The translations under genes were made by a program, and so were the position numbers. The notes under the pieces are model-generated. The model was not told the DNA's origin and ran no database searches. It worked only from the letters and a program-made list of their open reading frames with translations. Shown one piece after another: positions 36,772-50,413 of a stretch of 64,000 nt of DNA (its first letter is position 1; every line of letters begins with the position of its first letter). This stretch comes from Theocolax elegans (Eukaryota; Arthropoda; Insecta; Hymenoptera; Cerocephalidae). Location of the stretch: positions 84,834,594 through 84,898,593 of the forward strand of contig CM047428.1 of the NCBI GenBank assembly GCA_026168455.1, in the 5' to 3' direction.

Positions 36772-39700
36772 ATGTCAAAGGCCGACGAGAACGCGAGCGA
36801 CGCCGGCGATGCCGGTGAGAATTCCAATGACTCCTCGGCGGAGACCTCGTCTTCTCGGGGAGGTGGTGACTTCGAAACCAAGCTCGAGACGGATCGTAGC
36901 AAGCGATTCGAATTTTTACTCAAACAGACTGAGATTTTCTCCCATTTTATGACCAACAATGCCAAGGACAAGAGTCCCTTGAAAATCAAACCTGGTAGAC
37001 CAAGGAAGACACCTGCTCCTAATGAAAAATTGCAACCGCCACCACCACCTGATTCTAAGGATACTGCCGATCACAGACACAGCAAGACCGAGCAGGAGGA
37101 GGATGAAGAACTTTTGGCTGCCGATGCTAATGTTGTGGCACCCATTACAAGGTTCGAAAGCTCACCTCCTTATATCAAATCCGGTGAACTTAGAGATTAT
37201 CAAATTCGAGGTCTCAATTGGATGATATCTCTTTACGAGAATGGGATCAATGGTATTCTGGCAGACGAGATGGGTTTAGGTATTATTAATTATTTATTTA
37301 AAATAATATATAATTTATTTTTATTCTAAAAAATATTAAGTTTTTATAAACATTAAACAGTTACCTACATTTTGTTTGCAAATTATAAAAAATTAATTTA
37401 AATAAATTTAGTAATTAAGTAAATCTTTAAAATGTTGTAGTATATTAACTTTTTATTTAAAATTAACATTTAAGTGACAGTTTAAAAATTTGTATTATTG
37501 TATTCTAGGTAAAACCTTACAGACAATTTCACTGCTAGGATATATGAAACACTTCCGAAATATTTCTGGGCCTCACATTGTTGTAGTGCCAAAAACTACA
37601 TTAGCCAATTGGATGAATGAATTTAAAAAATGGTGTCCTTCTTTAAGAACCGTTTTCTTAATTGGAGATTCGGATACCAGAAATGCCTTTATCAGAGACG
37701 TTATGTTGCCAGGAGAATGGGATGTATGTGTTACTTCCTATGAAATGGTTTTAAGAGAGAAATGGGTTTTTAAAAAATTCAATTGGCGCTACATGGTGGT
37801 AGACGAAGCGCATAGATTAAAAAATGAAAAGTCTAAACTTTCTGAAATTTTAAGAGAATGTAAAACGGCTAATAGACTGTTACTTACTGGTACTCCACTT
37901 CAAAATAACTTGCACGAATTGTGGTCGCTACTTAACTTCCTACTTCCCGATGTTTTCAACAGTTCAGAAGACTTTGATTCTTGGTTCAACACAAATAGTT
38001 TCTTGGGTGATAATACTCTGATTGAAAGACTTCACGCGGTACTTCGTCCATTTTTACTACGTAGATTGAAATCTGAAGTAGAAAAAGGCTTGAAGCCGAA
38101 AAAAGAAATAAAAGTATATATAGGTAAGTAGACATAAAATTTTATGTAAAATAAAATAAACTTTATGTATAAATGAATTTACGTTTTATAATAGGTTTAA
38201 GTAAAATGCAACGCGAATGGTATACAAAAGTATTAATGAAGGATATAGACATTGTAAATGGAGCAGGTAAAATCGAAAAGATGCGACTTCAAAATATCCT
38301 TATGCAGTTGCGTAAATGTTGTAATCATCCGTACTTGTTCGATGGTGCCGAGCCCGGACCACCGTACACAACCGACGAACATCTCGTCTATAATTGCGGT
38401 AAATTGGTAATTCTTGACAAATTACTACCAAAACTCCAGCAGCAACAGTCTCGCGTACTTATGTTCAGTCAAATGACACGTATGTTGGATATCTTGGAGG
38501 ATTATTGTCATTGGCGTGGGTATCAGTATTGTCGTCTTGATGGTAACACAGCTCACGAGGATCGTCAAAGGCAGATTAACGAGTACAATGCACCTGGAAG
38601 TGAGAAATTTATTTTCATGTTGTCGACGCGTGCCGGTGGTTTAGGTATTAATTTGGCCACAGCCGACGTGGTCATTATTTACGACTCTGATTGGAATCCT
38701 CAAATGGATCTCCAAGCTATGGATCGTGCTCATCGTATTGGTCAACAGAAACAGGTACTTATTTGCTCACTTAGTCCATTACGTCTAACGTACTTAATCG
38801 TCACATCATACAAATATTTATATTTATTAGGTTCGAGTATTCCGGTTTATCACCGAGAACACAGTTGAAGAAAAAATAGTTGAACGAGCTGAGGTGAAAT
38901 TGCGCCTCGACAAACTCGTCATTCAACAAGGCAGACTGATCGACGCTAAGCAAAATGCCCTTAATAAAGACGAAATGCTAAACATCATTCGTCACGGTGC
39001 AAACGAAGTTTTCGCTTCAAAGGACAGCGCTATCACGGACGAGGATATCGATACGATATTGCAAAAAGGCGAGGAGAAAACCCAAGAGATGAAACAGAAA
39101 CTCGAGAGCCTCGGAGAATCGTCTTTGCGTAACTTTACCGTCGACGCTCCTACGGACTCGGTTTATCAATTCGAGGGTCAAGATTACAGAGAGAAACAAA
39201 AGATCTTAGGTATAGGCCATTGGATCGAGCCTCCGAAGCGTGAACGAAAAGCAAATTACGCAGTCGACGCGTATTTCCGCGAAGCGCTTCGAGTTTCGGA
39301 GCCCAAAGCGCCCAAAGCACCCAGACCGCCTAAGCAACCAATCGTTCAAGATTTCCAATTTTTCCCTCCGCGACTTTTTGAGCTTCTCGATCAGGAGATT
39401 TATTATTTTAGACAGACGGTCGGCTACAAAGTACCTAAAAATCCAGAATTGGGTAAGAATTATTTTTTTTTATCATTGTTAACTTAATGCCACATCCATT
39501 GATTAATTAATTGTATTTAAATAATCAGGATCGGATGCCGCGCGACTACAGAAGGAAGAGCAACGAAAAATCGACGACGCGCAACCACTCACTGACGATG
39601 AAGTAGCTGAAAAGGAGAAACTTCTTACCCAAGGTTTTACCAACTGGACTAAGCGAGACTTTAATCAGTTTATTAAAGCTAATGAAAAATACGGTAGGGA

Positions 39701-40372
39701 CGATATTGAGAATATAGCGAAAGAGGTAGAAGGCAAAACACCCGAAGAAGTTATGGAATATTCGGCTGTATTTTGGGAACGATGCCACGAGCTTCAGGAT
39801 ATCGATCGTGTAATGGCGCAAATAGAACGTGGCGAAGCTAAAATTCAACGACGCGCTGGTATAAAAAAAGCGTTAGACGCGAAAATGGCTAGGTATCGTG
39901 CACCTTTCCATCAACTAAGAATTGCTTACGGTACGAACAAAGGGAAAAACTATACAGAGGAAGAAGACAGATTTCTCGTTTGCATGCTACACAAATTAGG
40001 TAAAATTTTTTTAATTTACGTTTGTTAGATGTATATTTCTAATTTTCATAATTTACTACATTTAATTTTTTGTTTTTGATTGCATTTACATCAGGCTTTG
40101 ACAAAGAGAACGTGTACGAAGAATTAAGGGCCACCGTAAGATCGGCACCGCAATTCCGTTTCGATTGGTTTGTTAAATCGCGTACTGCCTTAGAGCTTCA
40201 GCGTAGGTGCAATACACTGATCACTCTAATCGAAAGAGAGAATCAAGAATTGGAAGAACGAGAGAGGCAAGAAAGACGAAAGAAAGGAGGTGGTAATGCC
40301 GGTGCAAAACCAACGTCGAAACGCAAAGTCGAAAATTTGCCAGCTCCTCAACCTAGAAAGAAAAAGAAGTAA
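36772..40372 (+). CDS. Iswi: ISWI chromatin-remodelling ATPase
   Basis: Exons 36,772-37,279; 37,509-38,123; 38,195-38,754; 38,831-39,452; 39,529-39,999; 40,095-40,372 (TAA) give 1,017 aa, close to fly ISWI. It is the nucleosome-sliding ATPase of NURF, ACF and CHRAC complexes in the nucleus. Visible in order: an AutoN-like autoinhibitory stretch ([17 protein letters not shown], about residues 43-59); Walker A DEMGLGKT (about 165-172, interrupted by intron 1); DEAH box (about 268); [10 protein letters not shown]; helicase C lobe with [27 protein letters not shown] and DRAHRIGQ; a NegC-like linker; the HAND domain; a SANT domain (from about 804); a SLIDE domain (from about 907); and a basic C-terminal tail. 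All key residues appear intact. The start ATG is followed by an acidic Ser-rich N-terminus as in orthologues. Confidence 0.98.
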
Positions 40373-41164
40373 ACAGTGATTAGAGACTGACGTCCGTTTT
40401 CATCAATAATATTAAGTCATAATCGAGTGAATGAAACTGCCAAGTGCAAACGAAACGTGTTTGTTTTTTATACGCAGAACGTGGGTATGATTTTTGTATA
40501 TTTTTGCCAAGGTCAACTTGTATTTTTATTTATAATTTTATGTCTATTAATATTTCAATTATTAGATTTATAAACATTCTATAACACATGGGCAAATAGC
40601 TTAAGATATATAAGGAAAGTTGCCACCAAGAGCTGCATTAACACTGTAACTGTTTTAGATAAAAAAATAAAATAAAAATATTAATATTTATTTATGCCAT
40701 TGTTTATATTAATACAATGTTTGATTTATATATGTATGTACAATTTTTAATTAATCAACAATTCGTCTTTACCAGGAATACTTAAAGGTAAAATCTTGAA
40801 ATAAAACCATGAGCGATCTTCGTTTATCAGAATTTTTCAATAATAAAAAACAGCATTTTAATATTATTATAAATTTATTTTTTTGAGGATACAAATTTTT
40901 TGAGAGATGAATTAAAATTATAATGTTTAATTAAAAATAATAACCGAGAACTACACAAATACACAGTATATTTAAGTAAACTCAATTTAATAATGATGCA
41001 TATTTACTGTTAGACCTGAATTAATAGGTTGCATACCTACTTTTTGAACCTAAAATGTAAATCCTTAATCTTATTCTTTTACAAAAGAAAGTACTAACTT
41101 TCCTATTTAAAATATGAAACACTACAAAATATACAATTTCAATCAAATATTGTAACCATTTGTA
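40373..41164. other. Iswi 3' UTR and spacer
   Basis: Overlapping AATAAA signals at 40,666 and 40,671 lie about 300 bases after the stop codon and probably end the Iswi mRNA. Beyond that the sequence is AT-rich with no gene. Confidence 0.55.
40666..40676 (+). terminator. Probable Iswi polyadenylation signal
   Basis: Two overlapping AATAAA hexamers, the first strong ones after the Iswi stop, with T-rich sequence downstream. Cleavage site not determined. Confidence 0.5.
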
Positions 41165-41440
41165 CACATGCTGTGTTTTTGAATGATATTGAAAATTTCA
41201 TTGTCGTTGGTGAATTAAGTGATGTTCAAATTTCCAGTTACAAATCCATTTTTATCAATGAATTAGTAATGTTGAAAGTTGTATTCTCATTTCTCACTGA
41301 TGAACCGAGTGATATTCAAAATTCCACTGTCAATTTCTCACCGATAAACTAATGATTACTTAATTTATTGGTGAGAATGGAATTTTGCAAACAATGTTGA
41401 AAATCAGATTTCTCACAATGCACTGAGTGATGTAAGTCGA
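41165..41440 (+). repeat. Degenerate tandem repeat, about 60-base unit
   Basis: Words such as gtgatattcaaaattccact, tcaatttctcaccgatraac and gagtgat recur about four times with divergence across this stretch (for example near 41,188, 41,220, 41,312 and 41,335). There is no ORF. It resembles an old minisatellite between Iswi and the first CycG leader exon. Confidence 0.4.
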
Positions 41441-41529
41441 AAAACGAAAAAACTTATTTAAATAAATAAATAATCGAAAAGAATGAAGAAAGTCAAGTAA
41501 AAACTGAAAACTAATATATAGACTGACGT

Positions 41530-41826
41530 CTGTCCGTGAGGTGGCGCAGACTGGAGAATGTATAGAAGGCAAGTGGTCGATCTAGGTAAATCGTATAGTC
41601 CCAAGCGTATTGAATAATCGAGGATAAACAGAGATACTGAGTAAACGGTGGTGGTAGTGGTAGTCCAGCGCCCAGTTCGGCACCGAGCGAGTCTCTCGTC
41701 TCACGGCTTCTTTGTCGTCGAGAGGTCGCTCTCCTTTATTTTTTTTCATTACCCGAATAACGTCGTCGACAATAACTAGGAAAAAGGGACGGTAATCCAA
41801 GGAGTCGACTAGCGGAACGCATCCGG
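41530..41826 (+). promoter_or_regulatory. Candidate upstream first exon and promoter of CycG
   Basis: A GC-rich island in an AT-rich setting ends in a textbook donor (atccgg|gtaagt at 41,827) with no coding ORF on the + strand. The next gene downstream on this strand is CycG, whose coding exon is preceded by an acceptor at 56,127. I infer a non-coding first exon, implying a 14-kb intron. It could instead belong to a non-coding RNA. Confidence 0.4.
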
Positions 41827-43802
41827 GTAAGTCAAACTCTAAATACACCGAATGTTAGCTAAACCATTTTTCTCTCCTAATACATACATCGTACGAGTTC
41901 GCCATTACCGTTTAACGATGCGCGAGTGTGTGAGTGAGAGTGCTCGAGTGGTATGTGTGCGCGCACTCTCACGTACGCACGGTAGATACGGATTCTTATA
42001 GTGGTACGAGTGACGCGCTATCAAGTGCGTAGTATCCACAATTCCCTCTCTCTCTCTCACCCATACTGAGTACGCTTTTCTTTTTTCACTCTAATGTACA
42101 CATCACTTTTTTTCTTTTCGTATTCCCTTGCGCACACAATTAGTTCTTTACATTTTGATTAAATATTCCCGTATTATCCTTCTTTTCGCATTGCATATAA
42201 TATACCTTTCATTTTTATTATCCTCTCGACGATCTCGTACATATCCGATTTGTTTTTGTTGTTGCGCGTATTGATTTCTGACGCGCGTCGGCTGACCGTA
42301 CATATATACATACCATATCTGCATACCAGTGCACTCTTTAGTTTTTCTAAATATATATATAGGTATATATATACATAACTATATGGGATTATTGTTTACG
42401 TTAATTTCGCGTGCAAATATGACTTATCTTTTATCCCTTTTTTTCACGGACGATCGGTGCTGAATTTCCTAATTTTGACACTTGCGATCGTAACGTATAA
42501 GTAGGTGCATATATATATATGTATAGGTGTATGTGGCAATCGTCGTTTGGTGAAATGCGCACCGTAATCTTTGATTTAATTTTAAACTTATATACTTATG
42601 TATATAGGTACTTATGAGGCTGTTTGTTTAACCCTTTGAATACGCCCTGCCGACTTGAGTGTGTAATACGCATCTATTTACACACAAAATTTATCATAAA
42701 TATCGGGAGAGTGGAATTTCGTTCAATTTACCTTTATAGAGACAAATCAGTTTATTTCTATTTGTATATGAAGGGAACGGTTCTAGTTAATATTATTATG
42801 TTAATTCCATTATCTATTACTGTCATAATTTATTAATAGGCAAGTTTAGCTTCAAGTAGGAATACACGAAATAAAACTTGGAATTCACCAGCAGTTCTCC
42901 AGTTCAGAAAATGGATATTCCTTATATTTTTTTATAAACAAAAAACTTATTTTTTCGAAAAATCTTTTACGTCAATCAAACAAATAATTATTACAAAAAT
43001 GATATATACCTATACTTTAACTGCATATTGCATTTCTAGTAAATAAATAAATAAATATTGAGTAATCGAGAGATAGACTTGACAATAATACTATGATTTA
43101 TAATTAGAAGATTACCAAAATTTCTGTTTTATAGAAAAATTTACTATGCAGATTTATTTTATGCCTGTTAAATATTTCCAAACATTTTAGTAAATTGTTA
43201 CCATACGACATAATACTTTTTGTGATTTGTCAAGTCTGCAGTCTCTTGTAATAATATTTTCTAGATCTTTTAGAACTCTGTGAATACAAAGGAATATAAC
43301 CAATTTGATTTTACAATCGAAATCTAACAATTACGGAGTTGCAATATAATTAGCAATTAGTAACGCTATTTAGTTTTTAATTACAACTACTTATAGGTTC
43401 ATTTTTTTCGAAAAATCACCTTTTCTTGCTCCGAATATCGTCTTAAATATTTTTACAGTATTTTTTATCCCGAAATCGTTTGGATTTTTGATAAATCACC
43501 GCAATTTTAATAGTTATTATTTAAAATAATTCTTTCGATAATTTCGATCTGACGGCTATACTTCTATATCGATTGAGCACGTTTATTTTTATCTATTAAG
43601 GGATGTAAACGTTTGCGTATACAAAAATAAGAAATAAATAAATGTATAGTATTTAAAAAATCATTGTTAACATTGAAGAAAGCATCGAAAATCATTTGGA
43701 GAAAAATATATTACATCAAATTATCAAAATAGTAAAATAAATTTAAATAAATTTGTTAATAATAATTAATATAATCTATTGTCAAGACAAGACACAACTC
43801 TG

Positions 43803-43856
43803 CCAATCAGGCCCTGTTCGCATAAACATCACAATCCTGGCCAGGGACTGATAAGG
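43803..43856 (+). other. Isolated GC-rich short hairpin
   Basis: ccaatcaggccctg (43,803-43,816) can pair with cagggactgataagg (43,842-43,856), with one mismatch in about 12 bases around a 25-base loop. It stands out as a GC island in AT-rich sequence. The stem is too short for a typical microRNA precursor. Confidence 0.3.
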
Positions 43857-46800
43857 ATCGAAATAAAGTCAATAGTAAAATAAGAATAATCTTCACGCGA
43901 ACGATACCGATGCCAACTGTAATTATTTCAACGTATACGATTAAAATTCAACGAGATGAGAAAAAAGTTTGATTTATACATTTTGTACAAAATTAATCTG
44001 GCTTTAATCTCTGAAGTGTTTCGTTGTATTTATCGATCGATAATCGAGTAAACAGAGTCTGTATATAAGTACATGCATAATTGTTGAATGAAACAAATCA
44101 GGCGTTTATTACGTGATATATACATATAAAAAGTGAAGGTTAAACGATTCAACAATCGTGTTTTAACATAAAAATCGTGATTTATAAATGTTATACATTT
44201 TATTTGTTTTTCTACCCACCAACGACGAGATATAATTATTATCTCTGAGTGCAGCTTGTGTATAAACCGGTATATTATCGAGTAATAATTTTAATTTTAA
44301 TTATTGTACATTTAGGTGATCGATTTCATTTTTCATTAATAAATTTACGCGCTATTGCTTTACGAGTTTTATTATACTTTTCCGTTTAATAACTTGATTG
44401 ATATTATTCCGAGTGTGTGGCAAATAAGAAATATATTTTTAATTAAGCGAATTTCAAATATTAATCGTTATATATTTATCAATTGATGAATTAAGTGCGA
44501 AAATAATTTAAAAATTGAATACACGCAATATATATTCTTATATGAAAAATAGAAGATACGTTTGTTAATGATGAGTCCGAGGCGTAAGTATATATACGTT
44601 TCGACGTTTCGACGTTTCCCAAGTGTTGGAAACTTTCACTACGAGTCGTTGCGAGCTCGCGCGCGCGGTTATTCTGGGTCAGTTTCCTGCGTATACACAT
44701 AACCATAATCGAACAACTAGAAAGTTGCTATTCCTAATTTTATTTTAAAGAAATTATTTTTATGCGTGTAAAAAACATATCTTTTCTTTAGCACAAAATA
44801 ATTAGCACTGTTTAACAAGCGATCATTGTCAATGCGCGACAACGAAGGAAAATAATATAGGTTAACAATCTATCAATTTTTTTGGAGTAAAAAAAAAGTA
44901 GTTTTGTATAATCGTTCCTGTTAAAAAAATTCTTAGAAACAAAATTATAAACGTTTTTATATTATAGTACAGTGATGATGGGGAAATCCAAAATTACAAT
45001 CGATTTAAATTTTCGTTTACATATATAGTACGCAAAGTAATTAAAGTATTGTGGAAAAGTTCTCGAAAACTCTCGAAAGAGATCTATATGTACCTACGAG
45101 CACAGAGACTGAGATTCTCGATAAATCGATGGGAACGCATATTTTTTTTAAATAGAAACTTACAAATATATATATCACGTGTTAAGGTACACGTGTGTAG
45201 ACCGGCCGTAACAAGTTCGAACACGCACCAATTTTCAAGATAGCACAGCCTATGTGTGCGTATATATGTATATATCTATATACCTATATATACATTCGAC
45301 GTACCGCGAGAGCGAACACACTTGTTACGTCACTGCTTGATCACTCACTCCAAATGTAATATACCGTTGATCGAACGCAATCAATTCGATATCTCCTACG
45401 TATTTGGTTACAATTACAACTCTGGATTTTTTCTTTTTTAAAAGGGATATCGGTAACTAATATTACAGGGATCTATCCTTACCGACTGAAAAGGGAACTC
45501 TTCCGGGAGCGCTTAAGAAAATATGGAAATATACACATAAACAAAATGCGGAAATCCATTTGACCATATTAAGGGTATATCTGAAAATCAATTTTTAACT
45601 TACTAAAATAATTAATTGGTAAAAAAATTTGAAAAAGTATTTATATGAGTTTAATAAAATATAAGTTTGAATAGAGAGCTCATAAAAATATATTTGTTGG
45701 AAACTAAGAAATAAGATAAATACCGTAGGTAGTTACAAAATATTTATTAGCTCTGAACAAATATTTTTCAGCACTACTCAAACAATTATTATATTGAATT
45801 GATTCATTTTTTTAACATTATACTTATTATCTAAATCAAAGTGTACACTTTGGTAGTGTAGATTAAATATTTCATCCTTCGTACAGTATATAAATATCGC
45901 AATTTTATAATTTATATCAAAATCAATAAATTAACAAATTAATTTTTCGAAAAATTTGTATACTTAAGTTTTGTTTTAGTCTTTTCATGTAAAAATTTTA
46001 CAGATTGTATTTAAAAGTAATAGTCGTTTGGATAATTCGTAATCGACTTTGTCGATAATTCAGGGAGGGAAAAATGGACTTTGAGATCTCGTTCATTGAT
46101 ATATCTGATGAAAAAATTCACACAAGTTTCGAACCTATAACATAGCGGTGGATTTGACGGAGCGATATTTCGAGAAAAATCATACAATATTGCGTCAGTA
46201 ATATTCAATTGTAAAATAAACCTGTACGTTATACTGGTTAAATCCTTTAAAAATATTAATTAAAAATATGAATAATTTTACGTTTATTGCTTGTGGAAAA
46301 TCCAAAATAAAATGTATCTTTGTTTAAAATAAATAAAATTCCCTATTTTCAGTATACCATTGTAATTTTTATAAAATAGAACCCGCAATTTACGTAGTAC
46401 AATTTCTATTTAAATTAAGTTTAGCAAACGAACTTACACGTCCTCGCGTCAGGCATCGCTGTATTTCATCAGACGTATACGGATGTCGCCGAATTTCGTA
46501 TACTCCTCGTTATCGCAACTCCATATCATTTCGTTTGCAACGAATATATTTAAAATAACTTTTTTTCGTTTTATATTGACTAATATGAAATTTACATTGT
46601 TAACCCTCGATTTATTACAACGAATAATAATGAATTTAATTGTAACTTAACGCAGAGTAACAAAACATGTTTTGTATTTCATCTTTTTAGAATCGTTTAA
46701 GTTAAATTAATTTAAAATTCAATTTAATTTAATTTTTACACGCGAGCAAGTTTAAAAATCATCAATTTCACTCGCTGTTTTAAAAATAACAATTACAAGG

Positions 46801-48263
46801 AATATTTAAAAAAATATCTATCAAAATCGTAAAATTTCATTCGACTGCCGATTCTTAAGTTGAGTACACATATATAGCTATATCTATATACGCGCATGCA
46901 AATTAATTTGTGTGAAGAATTATTTTGACTCGATTGGTGTGAATCATTCTATTTATATATATACATGGTCGGATCGATAGTCTAGCCAAATAAAGTGTAT
47001 ACGTGCATGCGTATACCTGCATACCTGATGAGACGAAATTTTGAATTTCTTATTAAAAAAAAAAGGAAATGAGACTCATTCGAAAGCTGAAAATACATTT
47101 AATCGGAATACGATCTAGTATATATAACGTATACGAAAATAACTCGTATATAAGGAATGCGTGCAGAAGGGATACGTCAAGGTTCTGTTTTTTCTTATCC
47201 TCGCATCGTCTCTCTCTTTGCATTCTCCCCTCTTGCTCAATGGTATATTGCCCTTTGTCTACCCTCTCTCTCTCTCTTACCAGATGCATCTGTATAGTAC
47301 GTAAAAGATGCACGTTCAAAGTCAGCCTGTAAACCGAGAGTACACGTTTCTGTTAAACAAACATGTTTCAAAAAATAATTATTTATTTAGGCGACCAATG
47401 TGCATAGCTTTATTTATTTATTTACCAGAAATGAAATATGCACTTAAAATCTAAATATAAAAATTATTTATCCGATTTAGCATACATCCTATAGAGGTAC
47501 ATCAAGTATCTGTGCATGTATTGGTCTGATTCTTAAATTTAAAAAATGTTATATACCGTCACATATATCAAATTGTTGATAAGTTAAGGCAAATCCGTAC
47601 GTTCATAGAATAATTTTATGTTAAAAAGGCTAATAATTGTATACATTTTGACGCATACATAAAGTATAGGTATAACTGCTATTTTTAAAGTAAGCAACAA
47701 TCTAAGAGAAAAAAGCTGTAAGAACATTTAATCGAAATTCAGATATAATATTTCTTACATTTTTAGGCTACAATTTTGTTATAGTCGTTATTTTCTGTAT
47801 AACTTTTTGCCAAATGGAGCTATTTTGGCTTTTTTAAATCGCATCTATTTTAAGCGAGTTTTTCTTTATAAACCAAATTCTGGTTACTATTATTAGTCAA
47901 TGTTTGGTAGTTATAACCAATCAAAGTGGAAATGGCATTTTCTGAAAATTTGGTTTGGGCCTATATAATTTTGGTAAAAAGTAGCGTTAAGGTCTAATAC
48001 TTTGGCTTTCTTCATATTTTTACATTAGAAAACGTATCTTAAAATTTGAATGAGATCCGGGTTCCGAAGACCTTGGCTTCTTCTAGTTCGATTAATGTTT
48101 TAAGCTTCTCTGGAAGATTATAATATTTTATTGCAATAAATTCATTATTCTTAAAACTAATACTTTTTTAAGTGTTAGTAAATTATAAAATTTATTTAAG
48201 TTTTCCTTTTTGAAGCTAAATAAATATTTGTCTTTCGAATCATGACAGCAGTAGACAATTGAA

Positions 48264-48648
48264 TTAACGGGATGTCGGACCCAAGATACAGGGATCTACA
48301 CCTTTCAACATAAGAATTATCTTGGAAATAATGAATAAAAATCTGAAAAAATTCATATCGGTAGTTGAAAACAAAAGCGAGGGCATAACGTTTTTATTTT
48401 TTAATAAAAAATAAATTTGTTGATAGTAATTGAATAAACAATTTTCGGTCGGTAATTATTGGTCTAAAAAGGGATGAATTTTCAACGCAAAAATCAGAAT
48501 AATTACAAATTTAAAAATTTGAAAAAAATTGAGTATACTGTTTAAACATGTCTAAGGGCATGGTGTTCAGGATTTTTTCAATAATTCATTCTTTTGATTA
48601 TAAAAAAATATTAAAAATAACCATTTGCTGAGACTCACATCCCCTTAA
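48264..48648 (+). repeat. F1 element, complete copy
   Basis: Starts TTAACGGGATGTCGGACCCA and ends ctgagactcacatccccTTAA. Both edges are TTAA and the ends are inverted over about 20 bases with mismatches. It is colinear with the copy at 33,966-34,297 but about 50 bases longer. It has no ORF. Confidence 0.8.
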
Positions 48649-50368
48649 AAACAAAAAGATATTTAATATTTAAAGCTATGTATGACTTATATCATTATCT
48701 TTAATAATTATTTTAATATAAACAATATGTAAAACTATAAAAAATTGGAGTTTCTATTTTTTAAATAACAATAGGTTGGCTTTTTTAAAACAATTTATTT
48801 GTAATATTCTTCTACTTGTATCATCGACGAAAAATGATTATTAATTTTTAATTAATTATAAATTAACTAAATTAATTATTCCAAAAGAAAATCGCTTTAT
48901 TAGGTTCTTCTGATATCATGCAAGCGAATGTTATTAAAAGTGAATCCTAGTAATTGACTATTACGTCTCCTTTAGTAAACTAGATCTTATGGATTAAAAT
49001 TATTTAATAATCGTTATTTCTACAGTCGAATTTATGTATATAGATTTACATACGATGCTGTTAAATGTTATACCTCTATAAATAATTCTAGTTTTAAATA
49101 AATAGGAAAAAATACTATTTTCATATATTTAAAAAAATTTATATATTCTTTCGGTGTATACTTCCGTATCGATTTTATTGCTTAAAACCGTTTGAATAAT
49201 TCACCAAAATTTCGCAATACTAATGCGCCGTCATTTTAAACTTGGGTAACCGATAACGAAGAAATAAAAGTAAAATTATTGTGTTTCAATGAGTAATCGC
49301 CAACAATTTTCTTTATTTAACAATGGAAACAAACGCGTATACAGTTGTTTAGTCGTGGTAACCAGTATTTTCTAAATAGAAAGAATGTTCATATGTTTCA
49401 TATTGATATCGAATACTTTTTTTAATTAACGCTATGTAGATTCGTGTTTAAAAAAATCTATATTGATCATTTTCTAGTCATCTACAAATTTTTTTCGCAA
49501 TAATTTTTAATTGCAACTGTTATTAAAGAAAAGTTGTAGTTAGTTAATTTAAAATAAATACAATTGCTTTGGTACTATTATAACGTTCGATTTTAGTCAA
49601 GGTTTTTAAATTCATGTGTTAGTTACCATTTTTAAGGTCTTTGGTTAATTACTATAATATATACAATTACTTTGATGAATTACGTGAAAGAAAAATGACA
49701 CTATAGTTTTGAGAATTGTTTATTAAATTTGTGAGGGGACACAGTTGAGTAAAGAACCAGTAATATTTTTTTTATTTGATCTCCAGCATAAAATGAACCC
49801 GATTATACCAACAAAGAAAGAGAGAGAGATAGAGAGAGAGACAGCAACCAGTTTCGGTTTTCCCCTCCCAAAGATTAATGCTCCGTAACGATAATAAAAA
49901 AATGTTTGAATAAAAATAACGCAACGAAGTTGAACGGGAGTATTGTGCATAAGTATATCTGTCAGAAATGTAGTATATAATTTGATGATCGATTTTTATA
50001 AAAATTTTGAGAATGGAACGACATCGATGTAATTATAATTTATACCTATACTAGGAGGAAATTGCGTATTAATAATTACTGTGACAACAAGTGAAAATAG
50101 TGTAAATTTTTAGGTTAGTGTTTAACGTGCAGGTGATACGTTAACCCTGCTGTAATTTTTCTGTACGCAATAAAAAATAGTAGAGAGCGCGTAGATTCGC
50201 GAAAAAGCGAGAAACCTCATACGTATACGTCCCTGAACTTGTCGAGAGCGAGAGAGCGAGCGAGAGAGAGAGGGGAGAGTAACGTAAAAGACGTTCGGGA
50301 GGTCTCGAGCGTTTCCGCTCCCCTTCGTGCGGACGCGCAGCTGCGCACTACGCGTATATACACAGCAG

Positions 50369-50373
50369 TGAGA

Positions 50374-50409
<36 letters not shown>
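50369..50409 (+). repeat. GA dinucleotide repeat in CycG leader region
   Basis: Almost pure (GA)n, with a second GA-rich tract near 50,240-50,275. In flies such tracts bind GAGA factor at promoters. Its position just before a candidate first exon fits a promoter role. Confidence 0.7.

Positions 50410-50413
<4 letters not shown>

Larger units (their letters stand above)
41827..50100. other. Large CycG upstream intron or intergenic stretch, no coding gene seen
   Basis: AT-rich with no supported coding exon. Landmarks: GA/CT and GTGT-rich promoter-like sequence to about 42,060; (TA)n tracts near 42,350 and 42,510; a GC-rich hairpin at 43,803-43,856; a GC-rich patch with three gtttcgac units near 44,600-44,620 and gcgcgcgcgg near 44,660; an imperfect inverted patch with aaaccaaattctgg and aatttggttt near 47,870-47,970; one F1 element at 48,264-48,648; and a GA-repeat near 49,820-49,840. 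These patches could be enhancers of CycG; that is inference. Confidence 0.5.

Noticed and set aside
38173..38868. Iswi reading frame continuing past 38,754 into the intron
   Set aside because: The frame stays open by chance beyond the GTACTT donor; family alignment (QQKQ joined to [16 protein letters not shown]) requires splicing to 38,831.
44566..44590. atgatgagtccgagg, also hammerhead-like
   Set aside because: The invariant first C is replaced and no GAAA box follows the putative stem II.
47026..47040. ctgatgagacgaaa, resembling a hammerhead ribozyme core
   Set aside because: The stem between the two core boxes would be only one or two base pairs and I find no matching stem III with a cleavage triplet.
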